Positions 8,711-16,613 of a stretch of DNA of 37,996 nucleotides are shown here, in pieces; the stretch's first letter is position 1, and the number at the start of each line of letters is the position of its first letter. The DNA comes from CAYWXV01 sp964462535 (GTDB lineage Bacteria; Bacteroidota; Ignavibacteria; OLB7), in contig CAYWXV010000027.1 in NCBI GenBank assembly GCA_964462535.1, positions 1 to 37,996 of the forward strand. Reading direction: 5' to 3'. Below the pieces are notes generated by a model. The model saw only the letters and a program-made list of their open reading frames with translations, was not told where the DNA came from and did not search any database. A program made the translations under genes and the position numbers.

Positions 8711-8742
8711 AAAGAGAAAGGGCTCCCGGAGGGAACCCTTTT
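8711..8742 (-). terminator. Rho-independent terminator after lspA (possibly bidirectional)
   Basis: A 9-bp stem (8719-8727 with 8731-8739, one G-T pair in RNA) with a 3-base loop is followed on the minus strand by TTTCTCTTT (complement of 8710-8718). It lies directly downstream of the lspA stop at 8747 and ends the ileS-dksA-lspA operon. On the plus strand it is followed by only four T, so termination of the convergent GxxExxY transcript there would be weaker. Confidence 0.85.
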
Positions 8743-8746
8743 GCAA

Positions 8747-9442
8747 TCATGCGTTGCCGACGGTGTTGTTCGGCGGAGGACTTTCGGATTCGACCGATTC
8801 CTTCAAATCTGGAATCGCATCGGCACCGTTGTCCGTAACCGGTGTACGATCGCCGGCAATACTATCAACCGTCGGCGCCTCTGGTTGTGCCGTTGGGTGT
8901 GCTTTTCCGGGATAGAAGAAGAAGAGCAGGATGACGCCAATACTCACGGCAGAGTCGGCGACGTTGAACACCCAGAATCTCCGAATCTCGTTGCCGAACA
9001 GCGACATGTCAGGGAGGTCGACGTCAATGAAATCGACGACGCGTCCATGAAAGAGCGATCCGTAGCCGAACGCAATACCGTAGAACGAGCGATCGATAAG
9101 ATTACCAACCGCGCCGGCAAGGATCAGCGCAAGCGCAAGTCGGAGGCCGGTTAATCCCGTATCACGGGTTTTCCAGAGGAGCCAGACGAGAAATACGGCA
9201 GCGCCAAGCGAGAAGAGGCTGAGCACCAACGGGAGGTCGAAATTCAATCCGAACGCCATTCCCGGATTTTCGACAAACGTGATGCGAACGGCGTCACCAA
9301 ACAATTGATTGCTTTGATAGAGCATCATACCCTGATGCTCTATTCCGAACAGGGAAAACCCACGGACAGCCAGCTTGGTTGCCTGATCGAGCAGAACAAT
9401 AATTGTCGACAGCGAAAGAACAGTTCTCATGCGACGTTTCAA
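8747..9442 (-). CDS. lspA: Lipoprotein signal peptidase (signal peptidase II)
   Basis: The 231-residue inner-membrane aspartyl protease removes signal peptides from diacylglyceryl-modified prolipoproteins. Four membrane segments are visible (about residues 5-25, 69-92, 98-118 and 157-178). The catalytic Asp pair is Asp117 in GNLIDR and Asp163 in FNVADS. The VENPGMAFGL segment (57-66) is the conserved extracytoplasmic motif. The protein is longer than the usual 150-170 residues: it has an insert between the two catalytic motifs and a hydrophilic, Pro/Asp/Glu-rich C-terminal tail from about residue 181. The gene starts 3 bases after the dksA-like stop, in the common ileS-lspA operon arrangement. 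Confidence 0.95.
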   Translation of the reverse strand: MKRRMRTVLSLSTIIVLLDQATKLAVRGFSLFGIEHQGMMLYQSNQLFGDAVRITFVENPGMAFGLNFDLPLVLSLFSLGAAVFLVWLLWKTRDTGLTGLRLALALILAGAVGNLIDRSFYGIAFGYGSLFHGRVVDFIDVDLPDMSLFGNEIRRFWVFNVADSAVSIGVILLFFFYPGKAHPTAQPEAPTVDSIAGDRTPVTDNGADAIPDLKESVESESPPPNNTVGNA

Positions 9443-9445
9443 CGA

Positions 9446-10846
9446 TCAGGCTGCGTCGTTCTTGTGCCCGCTGCCATTTACCTCAGTCGAGAGACTGACA
9501 CCCGTAGCCTCCATGAAGAGCTTGCCGGGCTCGCAGGGTTTACTTGTCTTCTTGTACTGAGTGCAAACCTGGGTAACAGGGACGGCCTCCAGCCGCATGC
9601 GATCCAGACGAAGACCGCAAATACGACACAGGCCGAACGACTTGTCGTCAATTCGTCGAAGCGTCTCTTCCAATTTCTTGATGTAGTCGCTCACTCGCTG
9701 CGCCTGCAGGAACGTCTTCTCGCGCTCCATCGCATCGGTGCCCTGTTCCGCCATGTGAAGCGAATAGGCGTTGTTCTCGTCGTTTGCCTCGGCAGAATTG
9801 AGCTCGCGGAGCTGTTCGGTCAGCTCCTCGAACTGCTCCTGCTGCTCCTCGCGCATCGAGTTGATCATTTCCTTGAAATGATCGAGTTCGCTCCTGTTGA
9901 ACGGCTCGTTCGTGTCCGTCCCGGTGGCGTGCGAAAAAATCCCTTTGGGGAATTTGAAGGATTTCGTGCTCACTTTTTGGACCTTCTGTTTCGGTGCAGG
10001 GGTTTTGGACGTGGAGGCAGCGGGCGCACTTGTCGTCGCTGCGGTCTGGACCCGTCCGCTGTTGTTTGATGATGTAGTTGACGATGCGGGCTTGGCCGCA
10101 CCGGCCACTTTCTGCGGCGTCCCGTACTTCAACGGGGACAAGCTGCTCTTTGCCGGTTGCTTCTTCGTGGGTGCCTCCTTGCCAGGGGCCACCTTGGTCG
10201 ACGACTTGGTATTTCTGACAGGCACACCCTTCTTCACAGGAGCCGCCTTCTTCACCGGCGCCGGCTTCGTAATCGTCGCTGCCTTCTTAGACGTAGCCGT
10301 CTTCTTGACAGGGGCCGTTTTCGTGGAAGGAGTCGTCTTCTTGGCAGGGGCCGTCTTCTTGGCAGGGGCCGCCTTCTTGGCTGGCGTCCCCCTCTTGGCT
10401 ACTCCCCCCTTCTTGGCCGGTGCCGCGTTTCGAGCGACGGCTCCCTTCTTCGCTGGAGTCCCTTTCTTGGTACCTGACTTCACGGGAGCAGCCTTCCGGG
10501 GCGCAGAGCTCTTCGATGCCGCAGCCCCCTTCTTCGCTGGAGTGCTCTTCTTTGCACCGGTCTGCTTGGTGGTTGTCGGCGACGTTGAACCCGCCTTCCT
10601 TGCGGCCGGCGTGGTCTTTGCCGACGATCCCTTCGCTGCAGGCGCTCCCTTCTTTGACACGGTACTCTTCTTTGCCGGCGCCTTCCTGCTGGCGGCGATC
10701 GTTCCGCGGTCGGACGTTTTGCCTGTCGTGGCAGTTGTTCCTGCCTTTCGTGCCGACGACGTCCCCGCCTTCGTTGCTGCTGTGCCCTTCGCCGTCGACC
10801 GGCGTTTGCCGCTCAACGCGGCGCGAGAGGATGTTCCAACTGCCAT
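9446..10846 (-). CDS. DksA/TraR-family regulator with long histone H1-like basic N-terminal tail
   Basis: The 466-residue protein has two parts. Residues 1 to about 295 are low-complexity Lys/Ala/Pro/Thr repeats of the type APAKKxAPAKK, like histone H1 tails or AlgP, and should bind DNA without sequence specificity. Residues 313-466 form a DksA/TraR/YteA-type domain: a coiled-coil hairpin (EEQQEQFEELTEQLRELN), the HMAEQGTDAMEREK tip segment, and a zinc-finger-like end with Cys407, Cys410 and Cys428. The spacing equals the classical C-2-C-17-C-2-C finger, but the fourth position is Tyr431. Cys438 lies 7 residues further on, so zinc binding is uncertain. It lies between ileS and lspA, 74 bases after ileS. 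DksA-family proteins act in the RNA polymerase secondary channel; whether this one does is inferred. Confidence 0.9.
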   Translation of the reverse strand: MAVGTSSRAALSGKRRSTAKGTAATKAGTSSARKAGTTATTGKTSDRGTIAASRKAPAKKSTVSKKGAPAAKGSSAKTTPAARKAGSTSPTTTKQTGAKKSTPAKKGAAASKSSAPRKAAPVKSGTKKGTPAKKGAVARNAAPAKKGGVAKRGTPAKKAAPAKKTAPAKKTTPSTKTAPVKKTATSKKAATITKPAPVKKAAPVKKGVPVRNTKSSTKVAPGKEAPTKKQPAKSSLSPLKYGTPQKVAGAAKPASSTTSSNNSGRVQTAATTSAPAASTSKTPAPKQKVQKVSTKSFKFPKGIFSHATGTDTNEPFNRSELDHFKEMINSMREEQQEQFEELTEQLRELNSAEANDENNAYSLHMAEQGTDAMEREKTFLQAQRVSDYIKKLEETLRRIDDKSFGLCRICGLRLDRMRLEAVPVTQVCTQYKKTSKPCEPGKLFMEATGVSLSTEVNGSGHKNDAA

Positions 10847-10920
10847 GGATTAGTAAATCTGCCTGATGCGTATTGAGTGAGATCGATGTCTCCGAAATCG
10901 GGCGTCGGGTACGGTGTGCG

Positions 10921-13900
10921 CTACAGCGTCAACCGCTCCAGTTCAATCGTACACGGCCGTCCATTCAGATCGACGTCGATACCCCCGGATGGCTCGCCCG
11001 GACCAAACTCCGTTGCGAGTGTCTCTTCCATAATGTACATCCGCTGGGCCTGCAGGATCGTCTGCACGTCGTCGTCCGCCTTGTAGGCCAAGCGAATCCT
11101 GTCAGTAACGTCGAAGCCGGAGTCTTTGCGGAGATTCTGCACGCGATTGATGAACTCGCGTGCCATGCCTTCGTCGATCAAATCCTGATCGAGTTCGGTG
11201 TCGAGAGCGACGGTGATCGGACCCTCCGAGGCGACAAGCCACCCCTCGATTTCCTCGTGATTCACCTCCACGTCTTCAGGAAAGAGAGCAAACGTATCAT
11301 TCCCGATCGTGAGAGTCAAGGAACCGGAGCGTTGAAGCTCGACGATTTCCGTTGCAGTCATTGCGGCAACGGCCGAGGCGACAAGCTTCATCTGCTTGCC
11401 GTAGCGAGGACCCAGCGACTTGAAATTCGCTTTGGCCTTCATGCGGACTACGTCCGACGATCCTGCCTCGACGTACTCAACGCGCTTGATGTTCAGTTCA
11501 TCGAGCATGATCCCCTCGATTGCCTGATAGTCCTCGAGCTCCATCGGCGACGTATACGGGATCAGCATGCGGCGCAATGGTTGACGCACTTTCAGACGGG
11601 CCTTCTCACGGAGCATACGGGCCAGCGCGACTCCTCGCTGTGCCCTGTCCATTCGGCGCTCCAATGTTTCATTGATCACGTCCCTCTCTGGCTCAGGGAT
11701 CAATGCCAGGTGGACAGACGTGGCCGAAGCGCGCCCCGTCAGATCATTCATCGCTCGGTACATCCAGTCCGATAGAAATGGGGCGAGGGGGGACATCATT
11801 CTGACAACGGCATCCAGACTCTCGTAAAGCGTCTGGTACGCGCAGAGTTTGTCGTGGGACATTTCTCCCTTCCAGAACCGACGCCGATTCCGGCGGACGT
11901 ACCAATTCGATAGCCCTTCCACCGCAAAATCAATCACCAGTCGCATTGCACGCGTCGGATCATACGCATCCATGTACTCGATGTACCTGGTAAGCGTTGT
12001 GTTCAACGACGACAGTATCCACCGATCGAGCTCCGGCCGTTCACCGACGGGGATCCGTTCTTCGGCGTACGTAAACCCATCGATGTTGGCGTACAGAGCC
12101 AGAAAGTTGTACGTGTTGATGAGCGTTCGGAAGAAGCCATGTGCCGTGCGTGGAATCTCCTCTTCGTTGAAGTTGAGGGTTTTCCACGGTGGTGAACTGG
12201 TAACCATGTACCAACGGACGGCGTCCGCGCCATACTTCGCCATCATGTCGAAGGGGTCGACAGAATTGCCGAGCCGCTTGGACATCTTCCTCCCGTTCCG
12301 ATCCAGCACATGGGCGTTGACCAGAATGTTCTTTGCCGCTGGCATGCCGAACAATCCGGTCGAAATCGCATGAAGCGTATAGAACCAGCCGCGCGTCTGA
12401 TCGACCGCTTCGCAGATATAGTCGGACGGATGGCGCTCCTCAAAGAGCTCCTTGTTCTCGAACGGATAGTGCCATTGCGCGAACGGGGCGGCGCCGGAGT
12501 CGTACCAGACGTCGATCAGTTCAGGTGTCCGTCGGTATGTGTGGCCGTCGCGACGGAAGACCACGCGATCCACGAATGGTTTGTGAAGGTCGAGTTCCTC
12601 TACAAGCTCCGCAGCGGGAACGAGTGTACCGTCGTCGTGCTCGTACTCTCCTTCAAGGAGTTCGGAAATCGAACCGACAGCGATCATGTCGTTCCGATCA
12701 TCGACGTTCACCCAGATGGGGAGGGGGGTGCCCCAATAGCGGTCGCGTGAGAGTGACCAGTCCTTATTCTCTTCAAGCCAGTTCCCGAAGCGTCCGGAAC
12801 CGATTTCGGTCGGCTGCCAGTTGATGGCTCGGTTCTGCTCGATCATCTTTCCGGCGAACTCTGTGGTACGGATGAACCAGGAGTCGCGGGCGTAGTATAT
12901 CAGCGGGTTGTCGCACCGCCAGCAATGGGGATAACTATGGAGGTAGTCGTTTGAGAACTTGAGGACAAGCCCTCTCTCCTTGAGAGCGTTGACGATCTCC
13001 CGATCGACGCCCTGCTCCACACGATCTTCAAAGGTGATCGTCTTCACTGTACGCCCAGCCCAGTCGGAGACGACGTCAGTGAACCGTCCACCCCCCGTGA
13101 CCGGCTGCAGGACCGGAAGACCATGCTCCTTCGCGGCTTCGTAGTCATCCTGACCAAACGCAGGAGCAATGTGTACGACCCCGGTTCCATCCTCGGTTGA
13201 GACGAAATTCCCGGTGATGACATAGAACGCGTCGTGGTCGACAGGAACGTAGTCGAATAACCGTTCGTAATGCAGACCGCTCAACTCCTTCCCCTTGAAC
13301 GTCCTCTCGATCTGCCACGTCGAATCTGGATCAAGGGCCGGACGTCGAGCTTCGGCGATCACATATCGCTCTTCCGTCACCGGATCGCGAACGAGCTGGT
13401 AGTCGAGGTCGGCGCCGACCGCGAGGGCAACGTTCGAGATGAGCGTCCAGGGAGTGGTTGTCCAGACAAGGATGGACGTCCCCTCTGGGATCTCCAGACG
13501 CTCGCGCAGCTGGTCGTCGGAGCGAAGTCGGACCTTCACGTAGAGCGAGGGATCCTTTACATCCGCGTATCCCTGCGCAAGCTCGTGTGAAGAGAGGGGC
13601 GTTTCGCAATGCGGGCACTGCGGGACAATCTTGAAGCCACGATAGATCAGTCCTTTCTTGAAGAACTCCTTCAGCGACCACCAGACCGACTCAACATAGT
13701 TGTTGGTGCAGGTGATGTACGGGTCATCGAGATCGAGCCAGTAGCCCATTTCCTCGGTGAGCCTGTTCCATCCCGTCTCCATGTTGATATGGCGGTAGAC
13801 CAGCTCACGTGCCATCGTGTTGAACTTCGCGACGCCAACCTTCGTCTCGATCTCACTCTTCTCTCGGAGGCCGAGTTCCTTCTCGAGGGCGATCTCAATC

Positions 13901-14169
13901 GGAAGGCCGTGTGTATCCCAGCCCCCTTTTCGATCGACACGATAGCCGCGCATGGTCTTGTAGCGGCAGAACATGTCCTTGAGCGCCCTGCTGATAATGT
14001 GGTGAATCCCCGGCATGCCGTTGACGGTTGGCGGACCTTCGGTGAAGATCCAGCGACGATCCTCCGGCCGGCTCTCGATCGAGCGCCGGAAGAGGTCGTT
14101 CTCCTTCCAGAATCGAAGGACGTCACGTTCCAACGGGGCGAACCCGTTGTCGGGGAACTGAGGAAACAC
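10921..14169 (-). CDS. ileS: Isoleucyl-tRNA synthetase, type 2, with GIHH signature motif
   Basis: This class I synthetase of about 1082 residues charges tRNA-Ile. GGWDTHGLPIE, the long C-terminal region and overall length indicate the eukaryote-like type 2 IleRS. The usual HxGH signature is replaced by Gly-Ile-His-His in NGMPGIHHIISRALKDM, a swap of positions 1 and 3. The second motif, KMSKRLGNS, is normal. Editing-domain segments TTTPWTLISNVALAV and GTGVVHIAPAFGQDDY are present. The frame is open to an ATG at 14223, but the extra 18 residues (including TNYKQQATS) translate a 7-bp repeat at 14174-14194. The GTG at 14169, just after that repeat, gives a normal N-terminus (FPQFPDNGFAPLERDVLRFW) and is preferred here. 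First gene of ileS-dksA-lspA. Confidence 0.95.
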   Translation of the reverse strand: MFPQFPDNGFAPLERDVLRFWKENDLFRRSIESRPEDRRWIFTEGPPTVNGMPGIHHIISRALKDMFCRYKTMRGYRVDRKGGWDTHGLPIEIALEKELGLREKSEIETKVGVAKFNTMARELVYRHINMETGWNRLTEEMGYWLDLDDPYITCTNNYVESVWWSLKEFFKKGLIYRGFKIVPQCPHCETPLSSHELAQGYADVKDPSLYVKVRLRSDDQLRERLEIPEGTSILVWTTTPWTLISNVALAVGADLDYQLVRDPVTEERYVIAEARRPALDPDSTWQIERTFKGKELSGLHYERLFDYVPVDHDAFYVITGNFVSTEDGTGVVHIAPAFGQDDYEAAKEHGLPVLQPVTGGGRFTDVVSDWAGRTVKTITFEDRVEQGVDREIVNALKERGLVLKFSNDYLHSYPHCWRCDNPLIYYARDSWFIRTTEFAGKMIEQNRAINWQPTEIGSGRFGNWLEENKDWSLSRDRYWGTPLPIWVNVDDRNDMIAVGSISELLEGEYEHDDGTLVPAAELVEELDLHKPFVDRVVFRRDGHTYRRTPELIDVWYDSGAAPFAQWHYPFENKELFEERHPSDYICEAVDQTRGWFYTLHAISTGLFGMPAAKNILVNAHVLDRNGRKMSKRLGNSVDPFDMMAKYGADAVRWYMVTSSPPWKTLNFNEEEIPRTAHGFFRTLINTYNFLALYANIDGFTYAEERIPVGERPELDRWILSSLNTTLTRYIEYMDAYDPTRAMRLVIDFAVEGLSNWYVRRNRRRFWKGEMSHDKLCAYQTLYESLDAVVRMMSPLAPFLSDWMYRAMNDLTGRASATSVHLALIPEPERDVINETLERRMDRAQRGVALARMLREKARLKVRQPLRRMLIPYTSPMELEDYQAIEGIMLDELNIKRVEYVEAGSSDVVRMKAKANFKSLGPRYGKQMKLVASAVAAMTATEIVELQRSGSLTLTIGNDTFALFPEDVEVNHEEIEGWLVASEGPITVALDTELDQDLIDEGMAREFINRVQNLRKDSGFDVTDRIRLAYKADDDVQTILQAQRMYIMEETLATEFGPGEPSGGIDVDLNGRPCTIELERLTL

Positions 14170-14173
14170 GCTG

Positions 14174-14194
14174 GTTGCTTGTTGCTTGTAGTTG
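14174..14194. repeat. Short 7-bp tandem repeat at the ileS start
   Basis: Two exact copies of GTTGCTT (14174-14180, 14181-14187) plus a diverged third unit GTAGTTG (14188-14194). On the ileS sense strand this reads CAACTAC AAGCAAC AAGCAAC and ends 4 bases before the preferred GTG start. It is short, so chance cannot be excluded from this site alone; it is listed because four other sites in the window show the same 7-bp period at gene boundaries. Confidence 0.7.
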
Positions 14195-14378
14195 GTCGAC
14201 TCGGGCCGACAGCTTGTCGTCACGGGTCGGGTGTCAATTGTTGTTCAGCCGTGCGTTGTCGCGCGGTGCGGCGACGGAGGCAACGCCACCTGAGGCGCGT
14301 GAATGCCGGTCGGCTGCGAACCCGGGAATAACAAAGTCGGCAAGGCTACGAAATGCCCCCGACAATGACAAGGGAGGG
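14195..14378. other. Intergenic region between lysC and ileS (both minus strand)
   Basis: This gap must separate lysC from ileS or carry read-through. On the minus strand a perfect -35 hexamer TTGACA (complement of 14232-14237) lies about 60 bases before the preferred ileS start, but no good -10 is found at 16-18 bases. I saw no intrinsic terminator for lysC and did not recognise a T-box leader for ileS. Confidence 0.4.
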
Positions 14379-15800
14379 TTACTGCATCGTGGTGCTTGGC
14401 TGCTGCTCAGCCGCAAAAAGACGGCGATGGACGGTGGCCACGGCATCCGCAACACCATGTTCGTCGATCACCAGCAGGTGGACGTACTTGCTGGGTCCCG
14501 ATGCGGCGATGGGTACGGAGCGTCCCTTCAAGGACTTGATTGCCTCCGCGAGGCCGTCGGGCCGATCGTCAATACCGACTCCGCACAGGCAGAGAAGTGC
14601 GACGTTGTTCGTCAGCTCGACATGACATCGTTCCTCCAGATCGGCCAGCACGACATCGCTGAAGGACTCGTCCGGAACCACAGCCACGCCGCTCGATTCA
14701 ACAAGTTGAAAGAGAAGGAGGGGGACGTCGTGCGACGCGAATACCTGGGGTGCCGCAAGTGGTCCGGAGCGATCGGTCATGCGACGGGGTGTAAGTCGAA
14801 GGAGCCGCAACCCCCGTCGCGCAGAGATCGAGTGGACTCCGGGTGACAACGATGCGTCGTCGGGGAGGATCCGCGTCCCGGGGTCGCCGGGGCGCATCGA
14901 GTTCCGAATGACCACCGGAATTCCTCGTTGCACAGCCGGTACAATTGTGTCTGGATGAAGGACCTTTGCGCCGAAGGTCGCCAGCTCGCGTGCTTCCGAG
15001 AACGTCACCTGCTCCACGACGCGCGCATCCGGAACGATTCGGGGATCGGCGGTCAGAATGCCGCTGACGTCCGTCCAGATCTGAATCTCGAATGTCCGGA
15101 GTGCGCCCCCCAGCAATGCCCCGGTATGATCCGACCCCCCACGCCCTATCGTCGTGGTCTCTCCTGCACGCGTCCGTCCGATAAACCCCTGGGCAACGAT
15201 GACGCGCGCCTCCGGAGGTATTGTCGAAAGCACATCGGGCGCTCTACGATCGATCTCGTCCATGATCGGGCGCGCATCTGTGTGCCGATCGTCGGTCACA
15301 ATAACATCTCGGCTGTCAAGGAGTGCGGTCGGGATCCCACCGATCTCGAATGCATGCGCCAGCAGGAGAGTGGACATACGTTCACCCAGTGAGGCAAATA
15401 GATCGATGGAGCGTGGCGTCAATTCGTCAAGTAGGGAGACGCCTTCGATCAGACGAGCAAGCTCATTGAGAAGGTTATCCAGTTGTCGACGGACACCGTC
15501 CGGAGGAGCAGGATCAAGATCCAGAAGAATGTCGTGGTGTCGATCGCGGAGGGTCGCCTGTATTGACCTGGCCTTCTGCGTGTCGGATGTTCCAACCGCG
15601 TGTGCGCAAGCAAGCAGGTCATCCGTCACGCCGGCGCAGGCCGAGGCGACCACAACCGGGAAAACGGGGCGGCCGGCAGCGGCATGGAGGTTGACCTCGT
15701 CACGTACAATGTCGACTACGCCCCGCATTGCTACAGCATCGCGGACGGATGTTCCGCCAAACTTCATGACCAGCCATTCGCGGCCGTCGCTACGCTTCAT
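14379..15800 (-). CDS. lysC: Aspartate kinase
   Basis: The 473-residue monofunctional aspartokinase makes aspartyl-4-phosphate, the first step to lysine, methionine and threonine. The N-terminal amino-acid-kinase domain has KFGGTSV near residue 13, FIGRTRAGETTTIGRGGSDHTGALL in the middle, and ATFGAKVLHPDTIVPA after it. The C-terminal 150 residues are two ACT-like regulatory domains, so feedback inhibition by a pathway amino acid is likely. The open frame runs to 15845, but Met at 15800 (MKRSDGREWLVMKFGGTSV) is the natural start. It overlaps the stop of the upstream unknown gene by 11 bases, suggesting translational coupling. No homoserine dehydrogenase is fused. Confidence 0.95.
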   Translation of the reverse strand: MKRSDGREWLVMKFGGTSVRDAVAMRGVVDIVRDEVNLHAAAGRPVFPVVVASACAGVTDDLLACAHAVGTSDTQKARSIQATLRDRHHDILLDLDPAPPDGVRRQLDNLLNELARLIEGVSLLDELTPRSIDLFASLGERMSTLLLAHAFEIGGIPTALLDSRDVIVTDDRHTDARPIMDEIDRRAPDVLSTIPPEARVIVAQGFIGRTRAGETTTIGRGGSDHTGALLGGALRTFEIQIWTDVSGILTADPRIVPDARVVEQVTFSEARELATFGAKVLHPDTIVPAVQRGIPVVIRNSMRPGDPGTRILPDDASLSPGVHSISARRGLRLLRLTPRRMTDRSGPLAAPQVFASHDVPLLLFQLVESSGVAVVPDESFSDVVLADLEERCHVELTNNVALLCLCGVGIDDRPDGLAEAIKSLKGRSVPIAASGPSKYVHLLVIDEHGVADAVATVHRRLFAAEQQPSTTMQ

Positions 15801-16452
15801 CACCACTCTCCGGCTCGTCACTATCCACGGACTCCGGCTCCGCACTCGGTAGCGTCAGAATGTGTTCCGAGATCATCCAGATCACCATCTCCTTGACGAC
15901 GTCGAGCGAGACATTGTACAACCAGGCGAACCTCCATTGATCGATCGGGGCGCGCCAGATTTCGATGAGGAACGCCTGGTGGAGCTGCAGTTTGCCGTTC
16001 GCCTTGACAATCTCCATTGCCGCATCCAGCAAGCCTGTTCCATCTTCCGGCGTGATGTTCTCGACGGCAAAGTTGAAGTTCTGTTGGTTGACAAGATCAC
16101 AGATCACGAATCCGCGTCCCTTGGGGAGGACATCGGGCAGAAACGAGAGGCTGACCAGGTATGGGGTTTCGGCATCTCCCCACAGGTCTTCCCAGACAGA
16201 GGCGTCAGATGTGTGCAGCCACTCGAAGAAGGTTCGCTCGCGCGCAGGGAGGGAAATCAGCGTATTGGCACCGAAGAGGGCCACGATTTCACCAGCCTGT
16301 TCCTTTGTGAGGCCGCTCACCTCTTCTTCGGTGAACGCCACGATCCGAATAGTCGAGTGATCGCTATCGATACGATCGCGCAATGCGACGAACGCTTCTT
16401 CCGTCATTGGGCTGGGATCTCTCCGCAAAAAGTGTATCCTTTTCCCGATCAC
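15790..16452 (-). CDS. Hypothetical protein, coupled to lysC
   Basis: This predicted protein of 220 residues (205 if Met16 is used) is not one I recognise. It has no signal peptide or clear membrane helix. The first part is charged (MTEEAFVALRDRIDSDHSTI), the middle has strand-rich hydrophobic stretches (YLVSLSFLPDVLPKGRGFVICDL), and the last third is aromatic-rich (IEIWRAPIDQWRFAWLYNVSLDVVKEM). The end is an acidic Ser/Glu/Asp tail. It is probably a real gene: codon use resembles its neighbours, it overlaps lysC by 11 bases on the same strand, and the opposite frame is less convincing. It is divergent from the TPR protein gene. Function unknown. Confidence 0.7.
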   Translation of the reverse strand: MIGKRIHFLRRDPSPMTEEAFVALRDRIDSDHSTIRIVAFTEEEVSGLTKEQAGEIVALFGANTLISLPARERTFFEWLHTSDASVWEDLWGDAETPYLVSLSFLPDVLPKGRGFVICDLVNQQNFNFAVENITPEDGTGLLDAAMEIVKANGKLQLHQAFLIEIWRAPIDQWRFAWLYNVSLDVVKEMVIWMISEHILTLPSAEPESVDSDEPESGDEA

Positions 16453-16613
16453 TGCGTCGAGCGGGAACTTGTCTGCTGGCTGGAGGATAAGAGGGCTGTA
16501 GTACGTTGGGCGCCGCGAATATAGTGAGACTCGCGTGCGTGGGAACGCGGCCCAGCCATCGATTCCACCCCTCCAGCCCCTTCCTACAACTCATTACATC
16601 GGGACCGTTCACT
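16453..16613. promoter_or_regulatory. Divergent promoter region between the lysC group and the TPR gene
   Basis: Two genes are transcribed away from this 161-base gap, so it must contain promoters in both directions. On the plus strand TATAGT (16520-16525) matches the -10 consensus in five of six positions, but the sequence 17 bases upstream is a poor -35. No terminator or inverted repeat stands out. Confidence 0.35.

Noticed and set aside
9897..10853. Long plus-strand open frame (318 codons) rich in Phe, Ala, Gly and Val, opposite the DksA-like gene
   Set aside because: It is the reverse translation of the Lys/Ala/Pro repeat; the apparent hydrophobic repeats follow from the complementary codons and there is no start context or family match.
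10873..11775. 300-codon plus-strand open frame opposite the 3' part of ileS
   Set aside because: Antisense shadow of a conserved synthetase gene with no motif of its own.
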